DNA of 17,732 nt from Fodinibacter sp038210185 (GCA_038210185.1 JBBQWX010000092.1:1-17732), one strand, 5' to 3'. Shown: positions 7,921 through 14,419, counted from the first letter of the stretch. Notes: a model not told the origin generated them from the letters alone. Numbers and translations are program-made.

Positions 7921-8838
7921 GTGCAGAACCCCTCCGCGCTCTACCGCTTCGAGACCGACGCCGACCTCACCGTGCTCCGGCCCGGCGTCCTCGTCGTGGC
8001 CATCGGCGCGTTCATCGATGCCGGGCGGATCCAGGCCGTGCTCGGCGGGCACCTGCTCGAGACCGGTGACCCGGAGGTCGTCGCGTCCTTCGACGTCGAC
8101 CAGCTGCTCGACTACCGAGGTCGCCGCCCGGCGATGGTCTTCGACACCAACCGCTGGGTGGAGTACGACGACCCCGCCATGCTGCTGCACCGCCTCACCG
8201 ACCGTGACGGCCAGACGTACTACCTGCTCACCGGCCCGGAGCCCGACTTCCAGTGGGAGCGCGTCATCGAGGCGATCCGCGATCTCGTGGTGACCCTGGG
8301 CATCACGCTGGTCGTGCACACGCACGGCATCCCGATGGGGGTGCCGCACTCCCGACCGGTCGGGATGACGGCCCACGCCACGAACGTGGCCCTCATCGGT
8401 GACGCCGAGTCGCCGTTCGGTCGGGTGCAGGTGCCCGGGTCGATCGGCGCCCTGCTCGAGCTGCGCCTGGGCGAGGCGGGCCACGACGCCGTCGGGTTCG
8501 CCATCCACGTGCCGCACTACCTCGCCGGCTCCGAGTGGGCCGAGGGCGCGCTCGCCTCGCTCAACGCCATCGTCGACGTCACCGGGCTGAACCTGCCCAA
8601 CGACGACCTCGTGATGCGGTCCCGCGCCAACCAGCAGGCCATCGCGGCCGAGGTCGAGGGCAACGAGGAGGCCCGGGCGGTGGTCTCCGCGCTGGAGCAG
8701 CAGTACGACACCTACCTCGAGGGCCGGGAGCGCCCCAGCCTGCTGGCAACGGAGGCCTCGCAGCTCCCGTCGGCCGACGAGCTCGGCGCCGACTTCGAGA
8801 ACTTCCTGCGGTCGGTCAACGACGACGACACCGTCTGA
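7921..8838 (+). CDS. PAC2-family protein (proteasome-assembly-chaperone-like)
   Basis: About 305 residues. The opening 'NPSALYRF', followed by GVLVVAIGAFIDAG, and the central THGIPMGVPHSRP segment fit the actinobacterial PAC2 family, which is related to eukaryotic and archaeal proteasome assembly chaperones and to putative carboxylate-amine ligases. The biochemical role in actinobacteria is not settled. I prefer the GTG at 7921, with GAAAGG eight bases before it; the same Shine-Dalgarno form precedes rpoD in this window. An ATG at 7894 would add nine residues and has GGGGGA only three bases upstream. The C-terminus is acidic (LGADFENFLRSVNDDD). The stop codon abuts a 9-bp minisatellite. No proteasome genes are visible here. 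Confidence 0.85.
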   Translation: MQNPSALYRFETDADLTVLRPGVLVVAIGAFIDAGRIQAVLGGHLLETGDPEVVASFDVDQLLDYRGRRPAMVFDTNRWVEYDDPAMLLHRLTDRDGQTYYLLTGPEPDFQWERVIEAIRDLVVTLGITLVVHTHGIPMGVPHSRPVGMTAHATNVALIGDAESPFGRVQVPGSIGALLELRLGEAGHDAVGFAIHVPHYLAGSEWAEGALASLNAIVDVTGLNLPNDDLVMRSRANQQAIAAEVEGNEEARAVVSALEQQYDTYLEGRERPSLLATEASQLPSADELGADFENFLRSVNDDDTV

Positions 8839-8963
8839 CCCTCCCGACCCTCCCGACGCTCCCGACGCTCCCGACGCTCCCGACGCGCCCGACGCTCCCG
8901 ACGCTCCCGACGCTCCGACCCTCTCGACGCTCCCGACGCTCTCGACCCCCCTGAGGCTCCCGA
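8839..8963 (+). repeat. 9-bp minisatellite, 14 units
   Basis: The unit CGCTCCCGA and close variants (CCCTCCCGA, CGCGCCCGA, CGCTCTCGA) repeat 14 times starting on the base after the PAC2 stop codon. One unit (8911-8918) has lost a base, so the array is 13 x 9 + 8 bp. It ends eight bases before a TTGACA. Noncoding by position. Confidence 0.92.
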
Positions 8964-8970
8964 CTCCTTC

Positions 8971-9000
8971 TTGACAACGACGTCTGACACCTCACACCGT
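8971..9000 (+). promoter_or_regulatory. candidate promoter for the GerW-like gene
   Basis: A perfect -35 TTGACA (8971-8976), 18 bp, then CACCGT (8995-9000) as a weak -10. It would give a leader of about 70 bases before the ATG at 9080. The -10 is poor, so this rests mainly on the -35. Confidence 0.45.
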
Positions 9001-9079
9001 GCGGATGACGTCGGCGCCCCGCGCAACACTGGTTCGAGGTGGGCCCGGCCGCCCCGGGCAGGCCCCCGGAGGGAGAGTC

Positions 9080-9436
9080 ATGCAGGTCGACGAGCTGATC
9101 GCGAAGGTGAAGGACGCCGTCATCGTCGGGCGGGTCTACGGCGAGCCCTACGTCAAGGACGGCCTCACCGTCATCCCCGCCGCGTTCGTCATGGGCGGTG
9201 GTGGGGGCGGCACCGGCACCGATGACGCCGGCAGCCAGGGCGAGGGAGGCGGCTTCGGGATGCGCGGTCGCCCCGTCGGTGCCTTCGTCGTGAGCGGTGG
9301 AGACGTGACCTGGCGCCCCGCGGTCGACGTGAACCGGCTGGCCGCCGTCGCGGCCCTCGTGGCGGTCGCCTGGCTGGTCACCCGCGCCCCGCGCACGCGG
9401 GCCCGCGCCGCCCTGCGAGGCACGCCACAGTGCTGA
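9080..9436 (+). CDS. GerW/YtfJ-family protein
   Basis: 118 residues, starting at an ATG preceded by GGAGGG. The N-terminal half, MQVDELIAKVKDAVIVGRVY followed by a short spacer and VIPAAFVMGGGGGGTG, matches the GerW/YtfJ family, first named from Bacillus sporulation but also present in non-sporulating actinobacteria, where its role is unknown. A Gly-rich loop occupies residues about 35-65, a second beta-rich part follows (GRPVGAFVVSGGDVTWRP), and one hydrophobic helix at residues about 88-103 (LAAVAALVAVAWLV) probably anchors the protein in the membrane with a short Arg-rich tail. It is convergent with the polymerase-like gene, and the two stops are 40 bp apart. Confidence 0.8.
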   Translation: MQVDELIAKVKDAVIVGRVYGEPYVKDGLTVIPAAFVMGGGGGGTGTDDAGSQGEGGGFGMRGRPVGAFVVSGGDVTWRPAVDVNRLAAVAALVAVAWLVTRAPRTRARAALRGTPQC

Positions 9437-9451
9437 GCAGCCACCTCTCAC

Positions 9452-9476
9452 GCCACCGCTGACCGGCCGCGGCGGC
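9452..9476. terminator. candidate bidirectional terminator between convergent genes
   Basis: GCCaCCGC (9452-9459), nine-base loop, GCGGcGGC (9469-9476): an eight-position stem with one A/C mismatch, filling the space between the two stop codons. No T-tracts. Confidence 0.5.
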
Positions 9477-11177
9477 TCACTCCTTGGCGTCGGACCAGCG
9501 CGCGATGACCGAGGTGTCTGCGACGAACCGCACCGGCGCACCTCCGGCCCACCGCCGCGCGGCGTCGTCGAGCGCCCGGTCGACCCGCGCCGCCACCTCG
9601 GCGGCGTGCTCGGCCGGGGCGTGCACGAGCAGCTCGTCGTGCAGGCACAGCACCACCTGCGCCCCGAGGTCCCGGGTGGTCGCCCGAACGGTGGCGGCCC
9701 ACGCCTTGAACAGCTCGGCCGCCGCCCCCTGGATGATCGCGTTGCGCGCGAAGCGGCCACGCGCGGCATCCAGCGCGAGGTCGGCGCCGACGGGGCTGGC
9801 GGCGAGGAACCGCCCGGTCGGGATGACGCGACCGCCATACGTGCGTAGCGGCTCACCGCGCCGCCCCGCAGCAGCCGCCCGTTCGAGCAGGTCCATCGCC
9901 ACCGGATAGGCCTGCTCGAGGCCCTTGAGCGCCTCGCCGGCCGCCCCGCTGCGCTGGCCGTACATCGCGGCGAGGACGGCGATCTTGGCCACCGCACGCT
10001 CGACTCCCAGACGCGCCGCCACGGGGGCGTAGAGGTCGTCGGCTCGGGTCGCGGCGGCGAAGGCGGGGTCGCCGGACACGACGGCGAGCACCCGCGGCTC
10101 GATCTGCCCGAGGTCGGCCCGCACGAAGACGTGGCCCTGGTGCGCCGCCACCCCGGGACGCAGCACCGCCGGGAGGTTGTGCAGGCCGTTCTCGGCCGTC
10201 ATCCGCCCGGCCGCGCCGTCGCATGCGGTCCACCGGCCGCGGAGCCGGTCGTCGGGTCCGACGTGCGCGTCGAGCCAGCGGTACCCGTAGGTCGTGGCGA
10301 TCCGCTCGTCGCGGCGCCAGGTGAGGAGGGCGTCGACCACCGGGTGCACCGTGCGGTAGGGCTCGAGCACCCACTTGCGGGTGTTCGGCACGTCGACCCC
10401 CACGGCGAGCAGCATCTCGCGCACCTGGGCCGGGTTGCGCAGGTCGGTGGACTCCCGGCTGGGCACGTGGCGCAGGACGGCCTCGTCGCGCGCCCGGCGG
10501 GACGCGGCCTCCTCGGCATCCGAGGTCGGTCGTGGGCCGACGGCTGCGGCCAGCAGCTGCTCGGTGCGGGCCCGGTCGATCGGCAGGCCGTCGCGCCACA
10601 GCTCCAGGCACAGCACCGCGGCCGCCGACTCGGACAGCACCGTGCCCACCAGGCGCACCGAGGTGGCGGCCGCGGCGTCGTGCTGCAGGTGGGCGGTCTC
10701 GAGTGCCGCCTGCGCCCAGGCCTGGAGGTGGGCCGGGTCGCGCAGCCACTGGTCGGCGTCGCCGCGCAGGTAGCCCGCCCGGTCGACGACGGAATCCGGA
10801 TCGGCCGCAGGGGTGTCTGCCGCGAACTCGAACAGGTCGCCGGTCGGTGCCGCGGGCACGCCGTCGAGCGGGATGCCGTGCGCCGCCGCCCAGCACTCGC
10901 CGGCGGTGGCGCTCCAGCCGCCGTTGAGGAGGCGGTGGGCCTCGGCGACGTCCCAGGCCCTCGCAACAGGCACCCCGGCATCCACCAGCGGGGACGCTCC
11001 CGCCTCGGCCGACCACCAGACCCACCGGGGCGACCGGCTGGCCTGGAGTCGCGCCGCGGCCTCGACGACCTCGGCGAGCGGGCCGACTCGGCAGCCGACC
11101 CCGTGGAGGAGCGCGGCGTGCGGCGCGCCTGCCCCCGACGGCGTGACGGCGAGCACCGCGACGTCTCCGGGGATCAT
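9477..11177 (-). CDS. family-A DNA polymerase-like protein (annotated elsewhere as bifunctional 3'-5' exonuclease/DNA polymerase)
   Basis: 566 residues, much shorter than full PolA. The polymerase half keeps motif A (ADLGQIEPRVL, Asp355), the O-helix motif R394-x3-K398-x3-L402-x3-Y406-G and motif C LCLHDELLV (His513-Asp514-Glu515), so both catalytic carboxylates are present. At the O-helix position that is Phe762 in E. coli Pol I there is Leu402. The N-terminal 180 residues correspond to the degenerate exonuclease-like domain of this actinobacterial family, but I see no DxE-type exonuclease motif. There is no 5'-nuclease domain. The likely role is DNA repair synthesis. The ATG at 11177 follows a leaderless -10 box; a further upstream ATG (11357) would add a Val-Pro-Gly repeat read from the minisatellite and is unlikely. 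Confidence 0.85.
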   Translation of the reverse strand: MIPGDVAVLAVTPSGAGAPHAALLHGVGCRVGPLAEVVEAAARLQASRSPRWVWWSAEAGASPLVDAGVPVARAWDVAEAHRLLNGGWSATAGECWAAAHGIPLDGVPAAPTGDLFEFAADTPAADPDSVVDRAGYLRGDADQWLRDPAHLQAWAQAALETAHLQHDAAAATSVRLVGTVLSESAAAVLCLELWRDGLPIDRARTEQLLAAAVGPRPTSDAEEAASRRARDEAVLRHVPSRESTDLRNPAQVREMLLAVGVDVPNTRKWVLEPYRTVHPVVDALLTWRRDERIATTYGYRWLDAHVGPDDRLRGRWTACDGAAGRMTAENGLHNLPAVLRPGVAAHQGHVFVRADLGQIEPRVLAVVSGDPAFAAATRADDLYAPVAARLGVERAVAKIAVLAAMYGQRSGAAGEALKGLEQAYPVAMDLLERAAAAGRRGEPLRTYGGRVIPTGRFLAASPVGADLALDAARGRFARNAIIQGAAAELFKAWAATVRATTRDLGAQVVLCLHDELLVHAPAEHAAEVAARVDRALDDAARRWAGGAPVRFVADTSVIARWSDAKE

Positions 11178-11184
11178 GCCGAGC

Positions 11185-11190
11185 AGCGTA
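11185..11190 (-). promoter_or_regulatory. -10 box of a leaderless promoter for the polymerase-like gene
   Basis: The minus strand reads TACGCT, seven bases, then the ATG at 11177, with no Shine-Dalgarno. This is the same layout as before hrpA. Confidence 0.6.
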
Positions 11191-11221
11191 GGCGCGAGGT
11201 CGGTCACCACACGCCAGCGCC

Positions 11222-11351
11222 TGCCACCGCTATCACCGCCTGGCGCTCCTATCACCGCCTGCCACCGCCTGGCGCTCCTATCACCGCCTGGCACCCTTGG
11301 CACCCCTGGCACCCTTGGCACCCCTGGCACCCCTGGCACCCCTGCCACCGC
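11222..11351. repeat. modular 9-10-bp repeat array between divergent genes
   Basis: An array of modules each starting with T: TGCCACCGC, TATCACCGCC, TGGCGCTCC, TATCACCGCC, TGCCACCGCC, TGGCGCTCC, TATCACCGCC, then six copies of TGGCACCCY (Y = T or C), closing with TGCCACCGC. It occupies 130 bp of the 352-bp region 11178-11529 that separates the polymerase-like and EcsC genes. The rest of that region holds the polymerase -10 box, a perfect dyad at 11443 and the EcsC ribosome site; I see no gene in it. Confidence 0.88.
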
Positions 11352-11442
11352 GCACACCGGCGCTCACCGACGTCTGCCGACGGCCACGGACCCGCCCACC
11401 GATGTCGACCGAGGCTCACCGACCGTGACGGCCGGTCAGCGC

Positions 11443-11459
11443 CGGGCCGAAACGGCCCG
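11443..11459. promoter_or_regulatory. perfect 7-bp dyad with AAA centre
   Basis: CGGGCCG-AAA-CGGCCCG, 70 bases before the EcsC start. It may be an operator or a small hairpin; the repressor is unknown. A weak -10-like CAGGAT lies just downstream at 11469-11474. Confidence 0.45.
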
Positions 11460-11529
11460 TCGGCGTGGCAGGATGACGAGACGACCAGGGGGCTGCACGG
11501 GCCGCCGGCGAACGTCCGAGGAGGACGAC

Positions 11530-12324
11530 GTGGAGTTTCTCGGCATGGGCGGGAGCCGCACGGGGCAGGCCGTCAAGGACGTCCGCAGCGCCCTCGAGCA
11601 GGCCGAGGCCGGCCCACAGGACGACGGGGTGCTCGGCAACCAGGCGACGCGCCTGGTCCAGAACATCCTCGACCTCGGCATCGACGGCAAGGGGTTCTTC
11701 CACTCGGCCACCAAGGTCGCCGACGACGCCCTGGCCTCACACCCCGACCCGGAGGCCGCGGTCGGCGCCATCGTGCGCCAGCACGTCCGGCTGGGCGCGG
11801 CATCCGGCTTCGTCACCAGCGTCGGCGGGTTCATCACGTTGCCGGTGGCACTGCCGGTCAACGTCCTCGGCTTCTACCTCATCGCCACCCGCATGACAGC
11901 GGCGATCGCAAAGGTGCGCGGGTACGACATCCGGCAGGAGGAGATCCGCACCGCGGTGCTGCTGACCCTCGTCGGCGCCGACGCCGACGACCAGCTCAAG
12001 AAGGCGGGGATGGCCTCGCCCGGTGGCACGCTCTCCAACCTCGCCGCCCAGCGGCTCCCCGGCCCGGCGATGATGGTCATCCAGAAGGGTGTCGGCTTCC
12101 GGCTCCTGGCCACGGCCGGCAAGAACATGTTCGTGCGCCTGGGCAAGATCGTTCCGGTCGTCGGTGGCGTCGTCGGTGCCGGGCTCGACGGGTGGATGCA
12201 GAACCGGGTCGCCGCCAGCGCCAAGCGGGAGTTCCCCACGGCGCAGCCGGCGGTCACCCCCGGGGCGGTCACGCCCGGGGCGGTCATGCCCGGGGAGGCC
12301 GCGGCGCAGGTCGGCCCGTCCTGA
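11530..12324 (+). CDS. EcsC-family protein
   Basis: 264 residues from the GTG at 11530, which has GAGGAGGA five bases upstream. After a charged N-terminus, residues about 35-225 match the EcsC family: helical, with a Gly-rich hydrophobic stretch (AASGFVTSVGGFITLPVALPVNVLGFYLI, split by turns) that may insert in or lie on the membrane, and a second one near residue 210 (IVPVVGGVVGAGLDGWM). The family is named after the EcsC protein of the Bacillus ecs locus; its biochemical role is unclear, and no ABC transporter genes are adjacent here. The tail holds a threefold repeat, TPGAVTPGAVMPGE, from 15-bp DNA repeats. The next gene starts 79 bp downstream on the same strand and may be co-expressed. 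Confidence 0.82.
   Translation: MEFLGMGGSRTGQAVKDVRSALEQAEAGPQDDGVLGNQATRLVQNILDLGIDGKGFFHSATKVADDALASHPDPEAAVGAIVRQHVRLGAASGFVTSVGGFITLPVALPVNVLGFYLIATRMTAAIAKVRGYDIRQEEIRTAVLLTLVGADADDQLKKAGMASPGGTLSNLAAQRLPGPAMMVIQKGVGFRLLATAGKNMFVRLGKIVPVVGGVVGAGLDGWMQNRVAASAKREFPTAQPAVTPGAVTPGAVMPGEAAAQVGPS
12251..12295 (+). repeat. three 15-bp coding repeats
   Basis: CGGTCACSCCCGGGG-type units at 12251, 12266 and 12281, differing by single bases. They encode the Pro/Gly-rich repeat in the EcsC-family protein tail. Confidence 0.85.
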
Positions 12325-12364
12325 GGAACGGGAATCGCTCGCCACTCGTCGTTCGTTGAGCAAC

Positions 12365-12383
12365 CGAGGTGAGCACCACCTCG
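12365..12383 (+). other. short hairpin before the DUF1232 gene
   Basis: CGAGGTG, five-base loop, CACCTCG, ending 10 bases before the AGGAGG of the next gene. It could be a weak terminator of the EcsC gene or a leader structure; neither is certain. Confidence 0.4.
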
Positions 12384-12403
12384 AGATCAGCCCAGGAGGA
12401 GCC

Positions 12404-12886
12404 ATGTCAAGGAACGCCCGCCTCGCGTCGGTCGTCGCCGTCGCCCGTGCGGTCCGTCTCGCGGGGCGCCCCGGTGGGCCGTCGATGGGGGAGCGCGCCG
12501 GCGCCGTGCCACGCATGGTCCGGGCGACGTTCAACGGGGACTACGTCGGGGTGTCCAAGGGGCGTCTGCTCCTGATGCTCGGGGCTGCGGGCTACCTCGT
12601 CTCCCCGCTCGACCTCATCCCGGAGGCGGTGCTTCCCATCGTCGGCCTGGCCGACGACGCGCTGGTGCTGGGTTGGCTCGCCACCCGACTGGTGGAGGAG
12701 ACCGAGGCTTTCCTCGAGTGGGAGAAGGGCGTGCTGGGTATGCCGTTCGGCGCCTCCACCGGTCACGCGTCTGCTGGTGGCTCCTCCGGTTCCGGTCCGT
12801 CCGCCGCGGGAAGTGCCGGCCCCACGTCGAACGGGTCGGGCCGCCCGGCCGCCTCCCAGGTCGTCCCGGGAGACGTCGTCCACTGA
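12404..12886 (+). CDS. DUF1232 (YkvA-like) small membrane protein
   Basis: 160 residues. The ATG at 12404 follows AGGAGG by four bases. The central part, YLVSPLDLIPEAVLPIVGLA followed by DDALVL, is the DUF1232 signature, with the conserved SPxDLIPE segment between two hydrophobic helices (residues about 50-60 and 68-90), so it is probably membrane-associated. Function is unknown for the family. The last 45 residues are a low-complexity Ser/Gly/Pro tail (GSSGSGPSAAGSAGPTSNGS). A hairpin follows about 16 bases after the stop, so this is probably the last gene of its unit. Confidence 0.85.
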   Translation: MSRNARLASVVAVARAVRLAGRPGGPSMGERAGAVPRMVRATFNGDYVGVSKGRLLLMLGAAGYLVSPLDLIPEAVLPIVGLADDALVLGWLATRLVEETEAFLEWEKGVLGMPFGASTGHASAGGSSGSGPSAAGSAGPTSNGSGRPAASQVVPGDVVH

Positions 12887-12901
12887 GCTGCGACCCGACG
12901 C

Positions 12902-12922
12902 GGGTGACCTGAGCGGTCATCC
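12902..12922. terminator. candidate terminator hairpin after the DUF1232 gene
   Basis: GGGTGACC, five-base loop, GGTCATCC: eight pairs including one G-T wobble. It overlaps a DnaA-like box, so an operator is an alternative. No T-tract. Confidence 0.45.
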
Positions 12923-12954
12923 ACAGGCGGTCCTTCGGCGAGGGGTCGTCCACA
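12917..12954 (+). promoter_or_regulatory. two DnaA-box-like sites
   Basis: TCATCCACA (12917-12925) and TCGTCCACA (12946-12954) are in the same orientation, 29 bp apart start to start, each one base from TTATCCACA or TTGTCCACA. They lie 50-90 bp before the DUF4192 gene. The sequence similarity is seen; binding is inferred. Confidence 0.3.
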
Positions 12955-12992
12955 GGGGATGACGGATGCTGGCCCGTCCGGCCGCCCCCGTC

Positions 12993-12998
12993 CACCGT
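12993..12998 (+). promoter_or_regulatory. weak leaderless -10 for the DUF4192 gene
   Basis: CACCGT, six bases, then the ATG at 13005, in a context (CGTTGGGGCATGAC) very like that of the gene at 2237 (CGTTGGGTCATGAC). The first base departs from TANNNT. Confidence 0.35.
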
Positions 12999-13004
12999 TG
13001 GGGC

Positions 13005-14321
13005 ATGACAGCAGACATCACGCTCCACGGCCCCGGCGACGTCGTCGCGATCCTGCCCTACCAGCTCGGCTACCACCCGCACGACAGTGTCGTGGTGGTG
13101 TGCCTGCGCGGGAAGCGGGTGGGCCTGGTCGCCCGCACCGACCTGCCACTTGACGAGCACGTCGACGAGGTGGTCGCGATGCTGATGGGGCCGTTGGCTC
13201 GCGACGGCGCCACATCGGTCATCGTCGTCGGCTACGAGAGCGACCCGGAGGTGAGCCAGCCGCTGCTCGTCGCCCTCGTCGAGCAGCTCGAGCGCGCCGG
13301 CATCTGCGTCGTCGACGTGACGGTCGTCCGTGACGGCCGCCGCTACTCACCGACCTGCGCCGAGCCGTGCTGCCCGCCCGAGGGGGTTGCCCTGCCCGAC
13401 CCGGCGGACGTGCCGGGGGTGGCCGAGTACGTCGCCCTCGGACGTTCCCCGCTGCGATCACGCGGGGCGGTCGAGGACCTCGTCGCCCCGGAGCCGTGGC
13501 GATGCCTCGGCGTCGCCCGTGCTGTCGAGTCCAGATCCCGGATGCCGCGTGCCCGCCGCCGCTCGGCGGCGGCGTGGAGCCAGGTGCTCGCGGTGGGGGA
13601 GAAGGGGCGTCGGGCACCGGATCGGCGGGTGGTCGCCGACCTGGCCCTCGGTCTCGCGGACATCGCCTGGCGGGACGGGTTGATCGCCTGGCTGGCGCCG
13701 AGCGTGCTGCCCACCGAGGCGCTCGACTCGAAGGTGATGAAGCTGCTGACGTCGGCCATGCCGACCTGGGGTGGGATGGGGCCGGGTGCCCGGCCTCGAG
13801 CCCTGCGGCTGGTGCAGGGCACGGAACCGGTTGCGGGGGAGAGCAGCCCGACCGAGCGGGACCGGCGTGCGGCAGTGACCGAGCGGGACCGACGTGCGGC
13901 CGGGACCGAGCGGGACCGGCGTGCGGCCGGGACCGAGCGGGACCAGCGTGCGGCAGGGACCGAACGGGACGCGCTCGCCGCGCGAACCGGGCGGCCCGCG
14001 CCGGCGGAGGGGGTCGGTCGCGCCGAACGGGAGGCGCTGTCGATCGAGCGTGACGAGCTGCTCCACCGGTTGCTGGCCCTGTGCCGCTCGTTGCCCGACG
14101 AGTGCGCCGCCGAGGCCGCGGCGGTGTGCACCGTGGCCGCTCACGTCGCCTGGATCGGCGGAGACGGTGCGATTGCCAGGGTCGCGGTCGACCGGGCCGT
14201 GCGGCTCGCGCCGGACTACCGCCTGGCCCGGCTGCTCGAACGGCTGGTCGACCAGGGCGTACGGCTGCCACCGGTGTCCGGGGCCGGGCGCGGTCCGGGC
14301 GCTCTGGACCAGGTGGGCTGA
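13005..14321 (+). CDS. DUF4192-domain protein
   Basis: 438 residues. The start MTADITLHGPGDVVAILPYQ and the following LGYHPHDSVVVVCLRG are typical of the actinobacterial DUF4192 family, whose function is unknown. This fixes the ATG at 13005; an earlier ATG at 12966 would add 13 residues before the family's usual start. The first 170 residues form an alpha/beta domain. Residues about 283-327 hold a tandem repeat of TERDRRAAG-type nonapeptides, strongly charged and probably helical. The C-terminal 100 residues are Ala-rich helices (CRSLPDECAAEAAAVCTVAA) resembling a tetratricopeptide-like helical end. There is no signal peptide. A hairpin follows immediately after the stop, and the SAM-IV riboswitch begins about 100 bp downstream, so transcription is probably separate from metX. 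Confidence 0.82.
   Translation: MTADITLHGPGDVVAILPYQLGYHPHDSVVVVCLRGKRVGLVARTDLPLDEHVDEVVAMLMGPLARDGATSVIVVGYESDPEVSQPLLVALVEQLERAGICVVDVTVVRDGRRYSPTCAEPCCPPEGVALPDPADVPGVAEYVALGRSPLRSRGAVEDLVAPEPWRCLGVARAVESRSRMPRARRRSAAAWSQVLAVGEKGRRAPDRRVVADLALGLADIAWRDGLIAWLAPSVLPTEALDSKVMKLLTSAMPTWGGMGPGARPRALRLVQGTEPVAGESSPTERDRRAAVTERDRRAAGTERDRRAAGTERDQRAAGTERDALAARTGRPAPAEGVGRAEREALSIERDELLHRLLALCRSLPDECAAEAAAVCTVAAHVAWIGGDGAIARVAVDRAVRLAPDYRLARLLERLVDQGVRLPPVSGAGRGPGALDQVG
13851..13985 (+). repeat. 27-bp coding repeat, five units
   Basis: Units begin at 13851, 13878, 13905, 13932 and 13959, each opening with ACCGAGCGGGACC or a variant; the first four are nearly identical and the fifth is decayed. 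They encode TERDRRAAG/V repeats in the DUF4192 protein and keep the frame. Confidence 0.92.
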
Positions 14322-14324
14322 CTG

Positions 14325-14342
14325 CGTGGCCAGCGCGCCACG
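14325..14342 (+). terminator. candidate terminator after the DUF4192 gene
   Basis: CGTGGC, six-base loop, GCCACG, starting four bases after the stop codon. It is a perfect six-pair stem with no T-tract. Confidence 0.45.
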
Positions 14343-14406
14343 AGTCGGGGATGCCGTGTGGTTGTTCGCCTCTCGGAACGCCTCCCGTCACCATTCCCGG
14401 CGCGGG

Positions 14407-14412
14407 TACCAT
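14407..14412 (+). promoter_or_regulatory. -10 box for the riboswitch-metX transcript
   Basis: TACCAT, placed so that transcription would start about 7 bases later, right at the 5' arm of riboswitch stem P1 (14420). No clear -35 at 16-18 bp. Confidence 0.5.
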
Positions 14413-14419
14413 GGATGCC

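Noticed and set aside
8839..8963. The 9-bp array as a CRISPR or a coding Thr-Leu-Pro repeat
   Set aside because: There are no spacers, the unit is far too short for CRISPR, and the array follows a stop codon and contains a one-base deletion that breaks any frame.
11178..11357. A 60-residue N-terminal extension of the polymerase-like protein containing GVPGVPGVPR-type repeats
   Set aside because: It would be translated from the minisatellite and across the -10 box TACGCT, which sits seven bases before the preferred ATG at 11177; the family starts near that ATG.
10131..12359. A 742-codon open frame on the plus strand across the polymerase-like gene and the EcsC gene
   Set aside because: It is antisense to the polymerase gene and out of frame with EcsC, runs through the repeat array, and has no family resemblance.
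12325..12403. Possible copy of a dispersed intergenic repeat containing GTTGAGCAACCGAGGTGAGC
   Set aside because: It resembles GTTGAGC-type intergenic repeats of some actinobacteria, but only one copy is present in the window, so no repeat can be shown.
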